A DNA stretch of 64,000 nucleotides, taken from NCBI GenBank assembly GCA_016713625.1, contig JADJOT010000010.1, positions 124,001 to 188,000 on the forward strand. Direction: 5' to 3'. Position 1 is the first letter of the stretch. The number at the start of each line of letters is the position of its first letter. The notes under the pieces are model-generated. The model was not told the origin of the DNA, ran no database searches, and was given only the letters and a program-made list of their open reading frames with translations. Below, in pieces: positions 7,184 through 15,360 of this stretch. The DNA comes from Candidatus Accumulibacter affinis (lineage in GTDB: Bacteria > Pseudomonadota > Gammaproteobacteria > Burkholderiales > Rhodocyclaceae). Made by a program: the position numbers and the translations under genes.

Positions 7184-10066
7184 ATGTCGGATAGTCGATC
7201 ACCGTCCGGAACACGTGCTGGCTCCAGATTTCTCAGCCTCAAGTGGAAGGTCTTGTTGACCCTGGGTGCGGTGATGCTGTCGGTCAATGGCGCGCTGTCC
7301 TGGCTGCATTTCAACGATCTGGCGGCGCGTTTCGAAACGCAGCGTGCCGAGACCCGACAGCGCCTGGTGGAGCAGGCCTTCGCTTTACGCGATGACTTTG
7401 GACTGCGCCTGCAGGGGCTCGCCGGCGTGCTGGCGGCTCTCGATTTCGAAGGTCTTGGCCTGTCCCAGACCAAGGCGGGGAATGTTCTGCTGCGCAAGCA
7501 TTTCGATAGCCACTGGGCGGCCCTGCAACTCGGCCTTGGTATCGACTCGCTGCAGGTGTACGCAAGAACGGGTCTGCCCTTGGCTTCCTGGCCCACCGAG
7601 GGGCCGGCCGATCTGGGCCATGCGGCGCAGGTGCGTGCGGTCATCGTGAGTGAGCGCGCCATGCACTGGACACGCTGCCGCGAGGTGTGCATCGAGTTTG
7701 CGGCAGCACCGATCCTGTTGGCGGGTGAGGTTGCCGGTGTGGTAGTCCTCGGCAGTTCGCCGGCAGACGTGGTTAACGCCTTCAAGCGAGTGTCCGGGGC
7801 CGATCTCGGTGTGCTGGTTCCGACGCTGCCTACCGCCGCCGCCGTAACGGAAGAGGAACTCCTGCCTCGGCTTGGTTTGCGGGTGATCGAGCTGAGCAGC
7901 AAGGGCAAGGATCGACTGCTGCTCCGTCAGTTGACCACGATTCCCACGATTGCGAAGTCCCGTGATCATGCTTATCTCTCGCTGCCCTACGACGGCAAGT
8001 TCTTCGAGTTATCGTTTCTTTCTCTGGATGCTCCGGCGGGAAATCACTTGCCGCCGATGATGGTAATCATCGACGACCTCACCGAGGCGCGTGCCGACAT
8101 TCGCAAGTCGGTCTGGAATCGCTTGAAGGGCGAGTTGCTCGCCTCTCTGCTCTCGCTGTTGCTGTTGGCGCTGCTGGTGCACGCGCCTCTGCAACGCATG
8201 ACCCAGGCCGTGCTGGCCATTCCCTTGCTCGGTCGTCGGGCATTTTCCGAGGCGCGGGCACGCATTGCGCCGCGCACCCGGCGTTTGCTCGATGACGAAA
8301 TCGACAGCCTGGATGAGGCCGCGATTGCCCTGTCGTATCGGCTGGAAACCCTGGAGACGGAGGTGGCGGCGCATTCTGCGGAGACGCAGAGAATGCTGCA
8401 GAGAATTTCGTTTGAGCGGGATTTCAGCCAAAGTTTGCTCGATACCGCGCCGGTCATCATTCTGACGCAGTCCGCCGACGGGCGGATTCTCACGTTGAAT
8501 CGACACGGGCGCTTGCTGTTGGGCTGGGGGGAGGATGAGGTGCCCGGCAAGTGCTTTTTTCATTTGCTGGGTCTGGAGGGCGCAGCGTCTGTTACCTCGG
8601 TCCAGCAGCTGCTGCGTGAAATCGCAGCGGGGTATCGTCGGCACGTTCAACTGGAGTCGATTCTCCTGGGGGCAACCGGTCAGTCGTACGAGATCACCTG
8701 GAACCACTCGTGTCTTTCTGGCCGCCCTGGTGATACGATCCTGATTCTCTCGGTCGGGATTGACCACACCGAACGTAAGCGCGCCGAGTCGCACGCCAAC
8801 TACCTTGACGAACACGATCCGCTGACCGATCTCGTCAATCGAAAATATTTCCAGCTGGAGCTTGCGCAGGCGCTGGCCAGTGCGCATCGTTCGGGGCACG
8901 AAGGAGCGCTGCTCTATCTTGACCTCGACGAGTTCCGATTGGTGAACGATGTGAGCGGGCACCAGGCGGGCGATACCCTGTTGCGGACGGTTGCGGATGG
9001 GGTCAGGAATGTGGCACGCGCAAGCGACTTGCTGGGAAGGCTGGGCGGCGATGAGCTTGGGTTGCTGCTCCATGAATGTGATCGTGATGGTGCCATCCAG
9101 GTGGCAGAGAAAATCAACACACGACTCGCCGAAATCAGGTCTCCCGGTCTGGGAGCGAACCATCGGGTTTCCGCCAGCATCGGAATCGTGATCTTCTCCG
9201 ACGACAGAATGGACGTCGAGCAGCTTCTCGGCAATGCCGATATCGCGATGTACGAGGCAAAAAAGAAGGGCGGCGCGAGCTGGCACCTCTATTCCGAGGG
9301 TGAGGGCGTGCAGGAAAAGATGCAGGATCGCCTGAAATGGAAGGAGATGATCAACAGCGCACTGGTCGAGGAGGGGTTTGTCGTCCATTACCAGCCGATA
9401 CAGGACATCGGCGCGCGACAGGTGAGTCACTACGAAGCGCTGGTGCGTATGCAGAGGGTTGACGGTTCGTTGATACCGCCTGGATTTTTCATGGAGGTCG
9501 CGGAAAATAGTGGCTTGATACGCGAAATCGATCGCTGCGTGATCCATCAGGTCTTCGGCAAAATGTTGGGCCTGTTTGCCGTCGGAAAACACTACAATTT
9601 CTCGATCAATCTGTCCGGCGTCAGCATCAACGATCCCAGACTGTTGTCCTTCATACGCGAGGAGCTTTCGCGTAGCCCGATGCTGCCCAGCCATGTGATC
9701 TTTGAGATCACCGAAACGGCGGCCGTGTCGGATTTCTCCGCCGCGCGCATGTTCATGGAGGCGGTGAAAGAACTCGGTTGTGCGTTCGCTCTCGACGATT
9801 TTGGCGTCGGCTTTTCGTCGTTCAATTATATCAAGCAGTTGCCAGTTGACTACGTCAAGATCGATGGGTCGTTTGTACGTACACTCGTCGATAGGCAGGA
9901 CGATCAGGTCTTCGTGCGAGCTTTGGCCGAGGTGGCAAATGGTTTTGGCAAGAAGACGGTGGCTGAGTTTGTTGAAGACGAACGCACCCTCAACATGTTG
10001 CGCAGTTTCGGTGTGGACTACGCGCAAGGCTATTACATCGGCAAGCCTGGCCCGGATGTTCTCTGA
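7184..10066 (+). CDS. Membrane sensor with periplasmic domain, PAS, GGDEF and EAL domains (c-di-GMP turnover)
   Basis: A 960-residue inner-membrane signalling protein. A first transmembrane helix (about residues 22-42) leads into a periplasmic sensor of some 260 residues, and a second helix (about 315-335) returns to the cytoplasm. A PAS domain follows (about 415-530). The GGDEF domain (about 545-700) has the signature degenerated to GGDEL. The EAL domain (about 720-955) keeps its key elements: EAL in YEALVR, ENSGLIREID, FEITETA, DDFGVGFSS and VKIDGSF. I infer phosphodiesterase activity, with a GGDEF domain that may be weak or purely regulatory. As the last gene of the PstS-like/porin cluster, it probably converts a periplasmic signal into c-di-GMP changes. 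Confidence 0.9.
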   Translation: MSDSRSPSGTRAGSRFLSLKWKVLLTLGAVMLSVNGALSWLHFNDLAARFETQRAETRQRLVEQAFALRDDFGLRLQGLAGVLAALDFEGLGLSQTKAGNVLLRKHFDSHWAALQLGLGIDSLQVYARTGLPLASWPTEGPADLGHAAQVRAVIVSERAMHWTRCREVCIEFAAAPILLAGEVAGVVVLGSSPADVVNAFKRVSGADLGVLVPTLPTAAAVTEEELLPRLGLRVIELSSKGKDRLLLRQLTTIPTIAKSRDHAYLSLPYDGKFFELSFLSLDAPAGNHLPPMMVIIDDLTEARADIRKSVWNRLKGELLASLLSLLLLALLVHAPLQRMTQAVLAIPLLGRRAFSEARARIAPRTRRLLDDEIDSLDEAAIALSYRLETLETEVAAHSAETQRMLQRISFERDFSQSLLDTAPVIILTQSADGRILTLNRHGRLLLGWGEDEVPGKCFFHLLGLEGAASVTSVQQLLREIAAGYRRHVQLESILLGATGQSYEITWNHSCLSGRPGDTILILSVGIDHTERKRAESHANYLDEHDPLTDLVNRKYFQLELAQALASAHRSGHEGALLYLDLDEFRLVNDVSGHQAGDTLLRTVADGVRNVARASDLLGRLGGDELGLLLHECDRDGAIQVAEKINTRLAEIRSPGLGANHRVSASIGIVIFSDDRMDVEQLLGNADIAMYEAKKKGGASWHLYSEGEGVQEKMQDRLKWKEMINSALVEEGFVVHYQPIQDIGARQVSHYEALVRMQRVDGSLIPPGFFMEVAENSGLIREIDRCVIHQVFGKMLGLFAVGKHYNFSINLSGVSINDPRLLSFIREELSRSPMLPSHVIFEITETAAVSDFSAARMFMEAVKELGCAFALDDFGVGFSSFNYIKQLPVDYVKIDGSFVRTLVDRQDDQVFVRALAEVANGFGKKTVAEFVEDERTLNMLRSFGVDYAQGYYIGKPGPDVL

Positions 10067-10114
10067 ACGCGTGCAGTGGTGAGATTTTCTCTGTCAGGAG
10101 CCCCGCGGTGCCGG

Positions 10115-10123
10115 TGATATAAT
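10115..10123 (+). promoter_or_regulatory. Extended -10 promoter for the hemA operon
   Basis: TGATATAAT is a perfect extended -10 element (TGnTATAAT) 31 bases before the hemA start. No good -35 is seen at 17 bases, which is usual for extended -10 promoters. Confidence 0.6.
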
Positions 10124-10154
10124 CCGCGGCTACCTTGCCTGCCGTCACCTGAGA

Positions 10155-11412
10155 ATGCCGCTGTTCACCCTTGGCATCAACCACCACACAGCACCCCTGT
10201 CAGTTCGTGAGCAGCTTACTTTTCACGCCGAGCGGGTGTGCCAGGCGCTAACTGACCTGACGCGTTGCAAGCCGGTGCAGGAGGCAGCGATCCTCTCCAC
10301 CTGCAACCGGACCGAGGTCTATTTCGCTACCGATGTACCGGACGTGGCGGCACAGTGGTTGGCTGAGTACCATCGCCTGGCCCGCCATGAGATCGAGCCC
10401 TATCTGTACACCTATCCGGAGCGTGATGCGGTCCGTCATGCTTTCGTGTGGCCAGCGGGCTGGATTCGATGGTCCTGGGGAACCCCAGATCCTTGGCCAG
10501 TTGAAGGAAGCCGTACGTTTGGCTGAGGAGGCCGGCACTCTCGGCACGACCTTGCACAAGCTCTTCCAGCACTCTTTTGCGGTAGCCAAGGAGGTGCGAT
10601 CAACGACGGCGATCGGGGTCAATGTAGTTTCCATGGCTGCGGCGGCCGTGCGTCTGGCCGAGCGAATCTTCGAGCGAATTGCCGATCAGAGCTTGCTGTT
10701 CATTGGTGCGGGTGAGATGATCGACCTCTGCGCAAGGCATTTCGCGGTACAGCGACCCAAACAGGTGCTTATCGCCAACCGGACGGTTGCACGTGGTCTG
10801 GCGCTTGCGGAGCGCTTCGGTGGAACAGCGATCCGGCTCGAGGAACTCGCGGAGCGGTTATGGCAGTCCGATATCGTCGTCTCCTGTACAGCCAGTCCGC
10901 TGCCTATCATCGGTCTGGGTATGGTCGAGCGCGCCATCAAGATGCGCCGTCACCGCCCGATGTTCATGGTCGACCTGGCCGTCCCGCGGGATATCGAGCC
11001 CGAGGTTGGCGACATGGACGATGTCTTCCTCTATACGGTCGATGATCTTGCACAGGTGGTTGCGTCGGGCCTCGAGTCGCGTCAGGCTGCGGTGGTGGAC
11101 GCGGAGGCAATTATCGCCGAGCGTGTTGAGGATTCCTGCGTTGGTTGGCAACGCGTGGTACAGTGCCAGTGATTCGCTCCTTAGAGATGCTGCGGAGCGG
11201 TCCCGTCGTCACGAGATGGAGCACGCGCTGAAGTCGCTGGCCCGCGGGGACGATCCGGCGCGTGTCCTGGAACAGTTCTCGCACCGCCTGACCAACAAGT
11301 TCCTGCACGCGCCAACGCAGGCTCTTAGCCAGGCGGCCGGCGATCGCGACGAGTTGCCGTCGCTGGTGACGCATCTTTTCATCTGCACACGGATTCACAT
11401 CTCGGCGAGTAG
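10155..11412 (+). pseudogene. hemA: Glutamyl-tRNA reductase gene with four to five 1-nt deletions
   Basis: HemA makes glutamate-1-semialdehyde from Glu-tRNA, the first step of C5-pathway heme synthesis. Family landmarks are clear but split among frames: LGINHHTAPLSVRE and the catalytic-cysteine motif ILSTCNRTEVY first, then VASGLDSMVLG, then EPQILGQLKEAV with the NADP-binding fold GAGEMIDL, then EDFLRWLATRG, then RDAAERSRRHEME with LTNKFLHAP. Restoring one base near 10445 (C), 10480 (G), 11134 (T) and 11183 (A) rejoins these blocks. A fifth near 11379 (C) gives a natural stop at 11412. The repaired protein would be 420 residues, normal for the family. Every lesion shortens a run of identical bases. 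It leads the conserved hemA-prfA-prmC-grxD group. Either these are sequencing errors or the gene is dead. Confidence 0.9.
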
Positions 11413-11492
11413 CGCGCCTTCGGAGACCGCTGCCACCGCGCCGACGATTTTTCCCTGCCTACCCGCAGGAACCGATTTTCCAAGATTTTCCC

Positions 11493-12575
11493 ATGAACCA
11501 GAGCATCTGCGACAAACTTGAGCAATTGACCGGTCGCCTTGACGAACTCGACCGAATGCTTTCCAGCGGCGAGGCGACGCGCGACCTGGATGACTACCGC
11601 AAGCTTTCGCGCGAACATGCTGAACTCGGTCCCGTCGTTGCCCTCTACCAGTCCTGGCGGCAAACCAGGGCCGACCTGTGCGCGGCGACCGAGATGCTTG
11701 CCGATCCGGAAATGCGGGAGTTGGCCGCGGCGGAAGTCGATGCGCTCAGGGAGCGCTTGCCGGAGATCGAGGCAGAACTGCAAAAATTGTTGCTCCCGAA
11801 GGATGCCAAGGACGACCGCAATGTCTTTCTCGAAATTCGCGCCGGTACTGGCGGTGACGAATCAGCGCTGTTTGCGGGTAATCTGTTTCGCATGTATACG
11901 CGCTATGCCGAACGCCAGCGTTGGCAGGTCGAAGTCCTGTCCGCAAGTGCTTCCGACCTGGGCGGCCACAAGGAAGTCATTGCGCGCATCAGCGGCAACG
12001 GCGTCTACTCGAGACTCAAGTTCGAGTCTGGCGGCCATCGCGTGCAGCGCGTTCCGGACACCGAGACGCAAGGCCGTATTCACACTTCGGCCTGTACGGT
12101 GGCGGTGATGCCCGAAGCCGACGCGTTGGAGGAGGTGCAGATCAACCCAGCCGAGATTCGCGTCGATACCTATCGTGCCTCGGGAGCTGGAGGACAGCAC
12201 ATCAACAAGACCGACTCGGCCGTCAGGATCACGCACCTGCCTACGGGTATCGTCGTCGAATGCCAGGATGATCGGTCGCAGCACAAGAACAAGGCGCAGG
12301 CGTTGTCGGTGCTGGTGGCGCGGATCCGGGACATGCAGGAGCGAGAACAGCACGCCTCCATTGCATCCGAGCGCAGGAATCTGATCGGCAGTGGTGACCG
12401 CTCCGAGCGGATTCGAACCTATAATTTCCCGCAGGGGCGAGTGACCGACCATCGTATCAATCTGACCTTGTACAAGATCGACGCGATCATGGACGGCGAC
12501 CTCGACGACCTCATCGCGGCCCTCACCGCCGAGTATCAGGCGGATCAACTGGCAATGCTGGCCGGCAGCGAGTGA
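11493..12575 (+). CDS. prfA: Peptide chain release factor 1
   Basis: RF1 terminates translation at UAA and UAG. The 360-residue protein has the catalytic GGQ loop in SGAGGQHINKTDSAV, which PrmC methylates on glutamine. The stop-codon-reading tripeptide follows the QRVP consensus as PDT, where the family usually shows PAT or PVT. The N-terminal coiled coil (MNQSICDKLEQL onward) and the C-terminal NFPQGRVTDHRI element are present. It follows hemA by about 80 bases and precedes prmC, so enzyme and substrate are adjacent. Confidence 0.97.
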   Translation: MNQSICDKLEQLTGRLDELDRMLSSGEATRDLDDYRKLSREHAELGPVVALYQSWRQTRADLCAATEMLADPEMRELAAAEVDALRERLPEIEAELQKLLLPKDAKDDRNVFLEIRAGTGGDESALFAGNLFRMYTRYAERQRWQVEVLSASASDLGGHKEVIARISGNGVYSRLKFESGGHRVQRVPDTETQGRIHTSACTVAVMPEADALEEVQINPAEIRVDTYRASGAGGQHINKTDSAVRITHLPTGIVVECQDDRSQHKNKAQALSVLVARIRDMQEREQHASIASERRNLIGSGDRSERIRTYNFPQGRVTDHRINLTLYKIDAIMDGDLDDLIAALTAEYQADQLAMLAGSE

Positions 12576-12660
12576 AGAAATCGCTCAAGCACCGACGCGC
12601 TGCCTTGAACGGCGGCGTGCGCTTGCGTCGAGGCGCCAGCGCTGCCTGCCGAATCAGCTG

Positions 12661-13488
12661 ATGACGAGCATTGGCGCAGCCTGGTGTGCCGCCAGCCAAA
12701 GCATTGATCGACTGGACGCACGCTTGCTCGTAGAACATCTGGCGCCTTGTACGCATGCCGATCTGATCGCGCATCCGCAGCGATTACTTGCCGCCGCGCA
12801 GGTGTCCCGCCTCGAGGCGCTAGTCAAGCGCCGTGCTGCCGGTGAACCCTTGGCCTATCTGCTGGGCTCGGCGGAGTTCCATGGCCTGACGTTTCTGGTC
12901 ACGCCGGCGGTGCTCATCCCGCGTCCCGAAACGGAACTGCTGGTCGAACTTGCGGTTCACCATTTGCGATGTTTGCCTGTGCCGCGTATCGTCGATCTCG
13001 GCACAGGCTGCGGGGTCGTGGCAGTGACGATTGGCCATCTGTGCCCGGGCGCCCTGGTCACCGCCGTCGATCGGTCGCGCGCAGCGCTCGAGGTGGCCTG
13101 CGTCAATTCCCGGCGGCACGCAGTTGAGGTCGAATTTCTTGCCAGCGACTGGTACTCGGCGTTGGCTGACGCGCATTTCGACCTGATCGTTGCCAACCCA
13201 CCCTATGTGGCAGATGCTGATCCGCACTTGCAGCAAGATGGCCTGCAGTTTGAGCCGCCAATGGCGCTGACCGACGGGGTGGTCGGTGGCGATGGTCTGG
13301 CCTGCATTCGTGTGATCGTCGATGGCGCCGCACAGCATCTCGTGCGGGGCGGCGGGCTGTTGATCGAGCATGGCTACGATCAGGCAGCAGAGGTGCGCCA
13401 CTTATTGCAACAGGCGGGCTTATCCGATGTGGTGTCGTGGCACGACCTCGCGGGGATTGAGCGCGTCAGTGGCGGTCGCCTGCGTTGA
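12661..13488 (+). CDS. prmC: Release factor glutamine N5-methyltransferase
   Basis: Methylates the glutamine of the GGQ motif in RF1 and RF2 using S-adenosylmethionine. It has the PrmC signature segment GEPLAYLLGSAEFHG, then IPRPETELLVE, the SAM-binding VDLGTGCGVVAV and the NPPY catalytic motif in IVANPPYVADAD. It is 275 residues long, normal for the family. The start at ATG 12661 lies 85 bases past prfA; no closer in-frame start is better. The operon arrangement with its substrate gene prfA is conserved in betaproteobacteria. Confidence 0.95.
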   Translation: MTSIGAAWCAASQSIDRLDARLLVEHLAPCTHADLIAHPQRLLAAAQVSRLEALVKRRAAGEPLAYLLGSAEFHGLTFLVTPAVLIPRPETELLVELAVHHLRCLPVPRIVDLGTGCGVVAVTIGHLCPGALVTAVDRSRAALEVACVNSRRHAVEVEFLASDWYSALADAHFDLIVANPPYVADADPHLQQDGLQFEPPMALTDGVVGGDGLACIRVIVDGAAQHLVRGGGLLIEHGYDQAAEVRHLLQQAGLSDVVSWHDLAGIERVSGGRLR

Positions 13489-13554
13489 CGATGGGTAGGG
13501 CTAACCGCTACACTCCTTGTTGATAATTTTTCTCAACTACAGGAAGGTTTGTTG

Positions 13555-13878
13555 ATGAACGTGCAGCAACTGATCAAGCAGCAGGTGGAGAGCAACCCCG
13601 TGGTGCTTTACATGAAGGGGACACCGCAGTTTCCCCAATGTGGTTTTTCGGCGCTAACCGTGCAGATCCTGAAAGCCTGCGGTGTGTCGAACTTTCTCAG
13701 CGTGAATGTCCTGGAAGACGCGGAAATTCGCAGCGGCATCAAGGAGTACGCCAGCTGGCCGACGATTCCGCAGCTTTATGTGCGTGGCGAGTTCGTCGGT
13801 GGCTGCGACATCATGCGTGAGATGTATGAAGACGGCGAGTTGCAGAAACTTCTTGAAGGGCTCGTTGATCCGGTCTGA
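13555..13878 (+). CDS. grxD: Monothiol glutaredoxin of the Grx4/GrxD type
   Basis: A CGFS-class monothiol glutaredoxin that binds a glutathione-ligated 2Fe-2S cluster and hands it to target proteins. The active site is PQCGFSALTVQIL at about residues 28-40, after the MKGTPQFP segment typical of this class; the glutathione-binding WPTIPQLYV and GGCDIM motifs follow. It is 107 residues. AGGAAGG at 13541-13547 sits seven bases before ATG 13555, so this start is preferred over two TTG codons immediately upstream. It is the last gene of the hemA-prfA-prmC-grxD group; 66 bases separate it from prmC. Confidence 0.96.
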   Translation: MNVQQLIKQQVESNPVVLYMKGTPQFPQCGFSALTVQILKACGVSNFLSVNVLEDAEIRSGIKEYASWPTIPQLYVRGEFVGGCDIMREMYEDGELQKLLEGLVDPV

Positions 13879-14073
13879 TGGCGTAAGCCTTTCCCGGCGG
13901 CCGGCTTCCTGGGCAGGGCGGTCGAGATCACGGTGAGGTCGCGCGCGACCTGCTCCAATGCTGCCCGCCGCGGGTTTGCCGGCGCAGAACTCTCCGTCGG
14001 CGCCTATTGGTGCAGTGGCATGGTCGGGTTCCGCAACGCCAGGAGGTGCGTGCTGCGCGTGCCTACCACCCTC

Positions 14074-15360
14074 TCAGAAGGACACCAGACGAACGTTCGC
14101 GGAGGTCAGGCGTTCGCTGAGAACCGCAAGGAAAGACTGGTAGAAGTGCATTCGACAGGCTCCGGAAGATTTCTGTAAAGCACCTTCCGTGACCCGTACC
14201 AGCTTTGCCGCGGTCAGGGCGATGATGTCTGCGCCACGTCTTGAAGTCCCCTTGCCAATGACTGCCATCTCGCCGAAGCATTCGCCGGTGGTCAGCAGAT
14301 CAAGGATCATTCCATTCTTGAGCACCTTCAGTTCACCTTCGGCAAGAAAATAGAAACAGTCACCGGTTTGCCCGTCCTCGATGATCACCTCACCGGGCGA
14401 AAATCTACTCCATTGAGAAAAACGCACCACCTCCCAGATTTCGACATCGGAAAAATCAGCGAAGAAGGTGAACGACCGCAGGGTGTCGAACTTTTCCAGG
14501 TCGGCCATGTGATCAGCTGGCATGTTCAAGCTGCCGCCGCGAAATGCCTGCGTCAGATGGTGGGCAAACTCCGTCCAGCTGGTGTAGCGGTTTTCGACCT
14601 TCTTGCTCATCGCACGCGCGACGATGGCGTCGAGCGAAGCGGCAACGTCGCTGCGCAGCAGCGAAGGTGCGCGCGGTTCCGTGTTGATGATCTGGTAGAT
14701 CAGGTCGTAGCTGTTGCGGGCCTGAAATGGTAGTTGCCCGGTGAGCAGCTGGTACATGACCACCCCGAGCGAGTAGATGTCGGTCTGGTGATCGAGCGTT
14801 TGATCCTTTACCTGTTGTGGCGACATGTACGCTGGCGAGCCAATTCCTGGAACCAGTGTGCGCTCGGGTGAGCCGATGATGGCGGCGCCGAAATCGGAGA
14901 TCTTGATCTCGCCCTCGTTCGGATCGGTGCTGGCGAAGAGGATATTGGCCGGCTTGATGTCACGATGAATGATGCCGCTGCGTACGGCAAAATCCAGCGC
15001 TCGCGTGCACTTGAAAATGATCTCGACGACGCGCTCGATTGGCAGCAGCCGGCCCGCTGTGCAAGCCGCCTCCAGCGTCCCACCCGCCACATATTCCATG
15101 ACGATGTAACAGAGATGATCGTCGACCACTGCGTCGTAGGTCTGGACGATGTGCGGGTGCGAGAGTTTGCCGATCAGCGCGGCCTCATTGACAAACAGCT
15201 GGGTGTACAGCCTGCCGCGTTTTGGATCCCTCAGAATCTCTGGAAAGGCGACCTTGACCGCCACCTGGCGCTTCGCGAAAGGGTCGTTGCCAAGGTAGAC
15301 GGTAGAGCTCGCGCCATGGCCTATCTCCCGGACAAGTTCGTACTTGCCGATCCTGTTCAT
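14074..15360 (-). CDS. Eukaryotic-like Ser/Thr protein kinase fused to a C-terminal cyclic-nucleotide-binding domain
   Basis: A 428-residue cytosolic protein. The kinase domain (about 7-270) is complete: glycine-rich loop IGHGASSTVYLG, lysine 36 in VAVKVAF, catalytic IIHRDIKPANIL (Asp 134), DFG at 156-158 and the YMSP activation segment. The C-terminal part (about 295-415) is a CRP-like cNMP-binding fold with FSPGEVIIEDGQTGDCFYFL and GECFGEMAVIGKG; its phosphate-binding cassette continues SRRGADI, lacking the proline of the usual PRxA. No transmembrane segment or PASTA repeat is present, so input probably comes through the cNMP-like domain. The start codon overlaps the argH stop as ATGA, indicating translational coupling. 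Ligand and targets are unknown. Confidence 0.9.
   Translation of the reverse strand: MNRIGKYELVREIGHGASSTVYLGNDPFAKRQVAVKVAFPEILRDPKRGRLYTQLFVNEAALIGKLSHPHIVQTYDAVVDDHLCYIVMEYVAGGTLEAACTAGRLLPIERVVEIIFKCTRALDFAVRSGIIHRDIKPANILFASTDPNEGEIKISDFGAAIIGSPERTLVPGIGSPAYMSPQQVKDQTLDHQTDIYSLGVVMYQLLTGQLPFQARNSYDLIYQIINTEPRAPSLLRSDVAASLDAIVARAMSKKVENRYTSWTEFAHHLTQAFRGGSLNMPADHMADLEKFDTLRSFTFFADFSDVEIWEVVRFSQWSRFSPGEVIIEDGQTGDCFYFLAEGELKVLKNGMILDLLTTGECFGEMAVIGKGTSRRGADIIALTAAKLVRVTEGALQKSSGACRMHFYQSFLAVLSERLTSANVRLVSF

Noticed and set aside
10333..11172. A free-standing gene starting inside hemA
   Set aside because: It is simply the middle part of HemA after two frame changes, not a separate protein.
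13936..13951. A 16-bp perfect GC palindrome (AGGTCGCGCGCGACCT) after grxD
   Set aside because: No T-run follows and it has no link to a promoter; a GC-rich short palindrome can occur by chance here.
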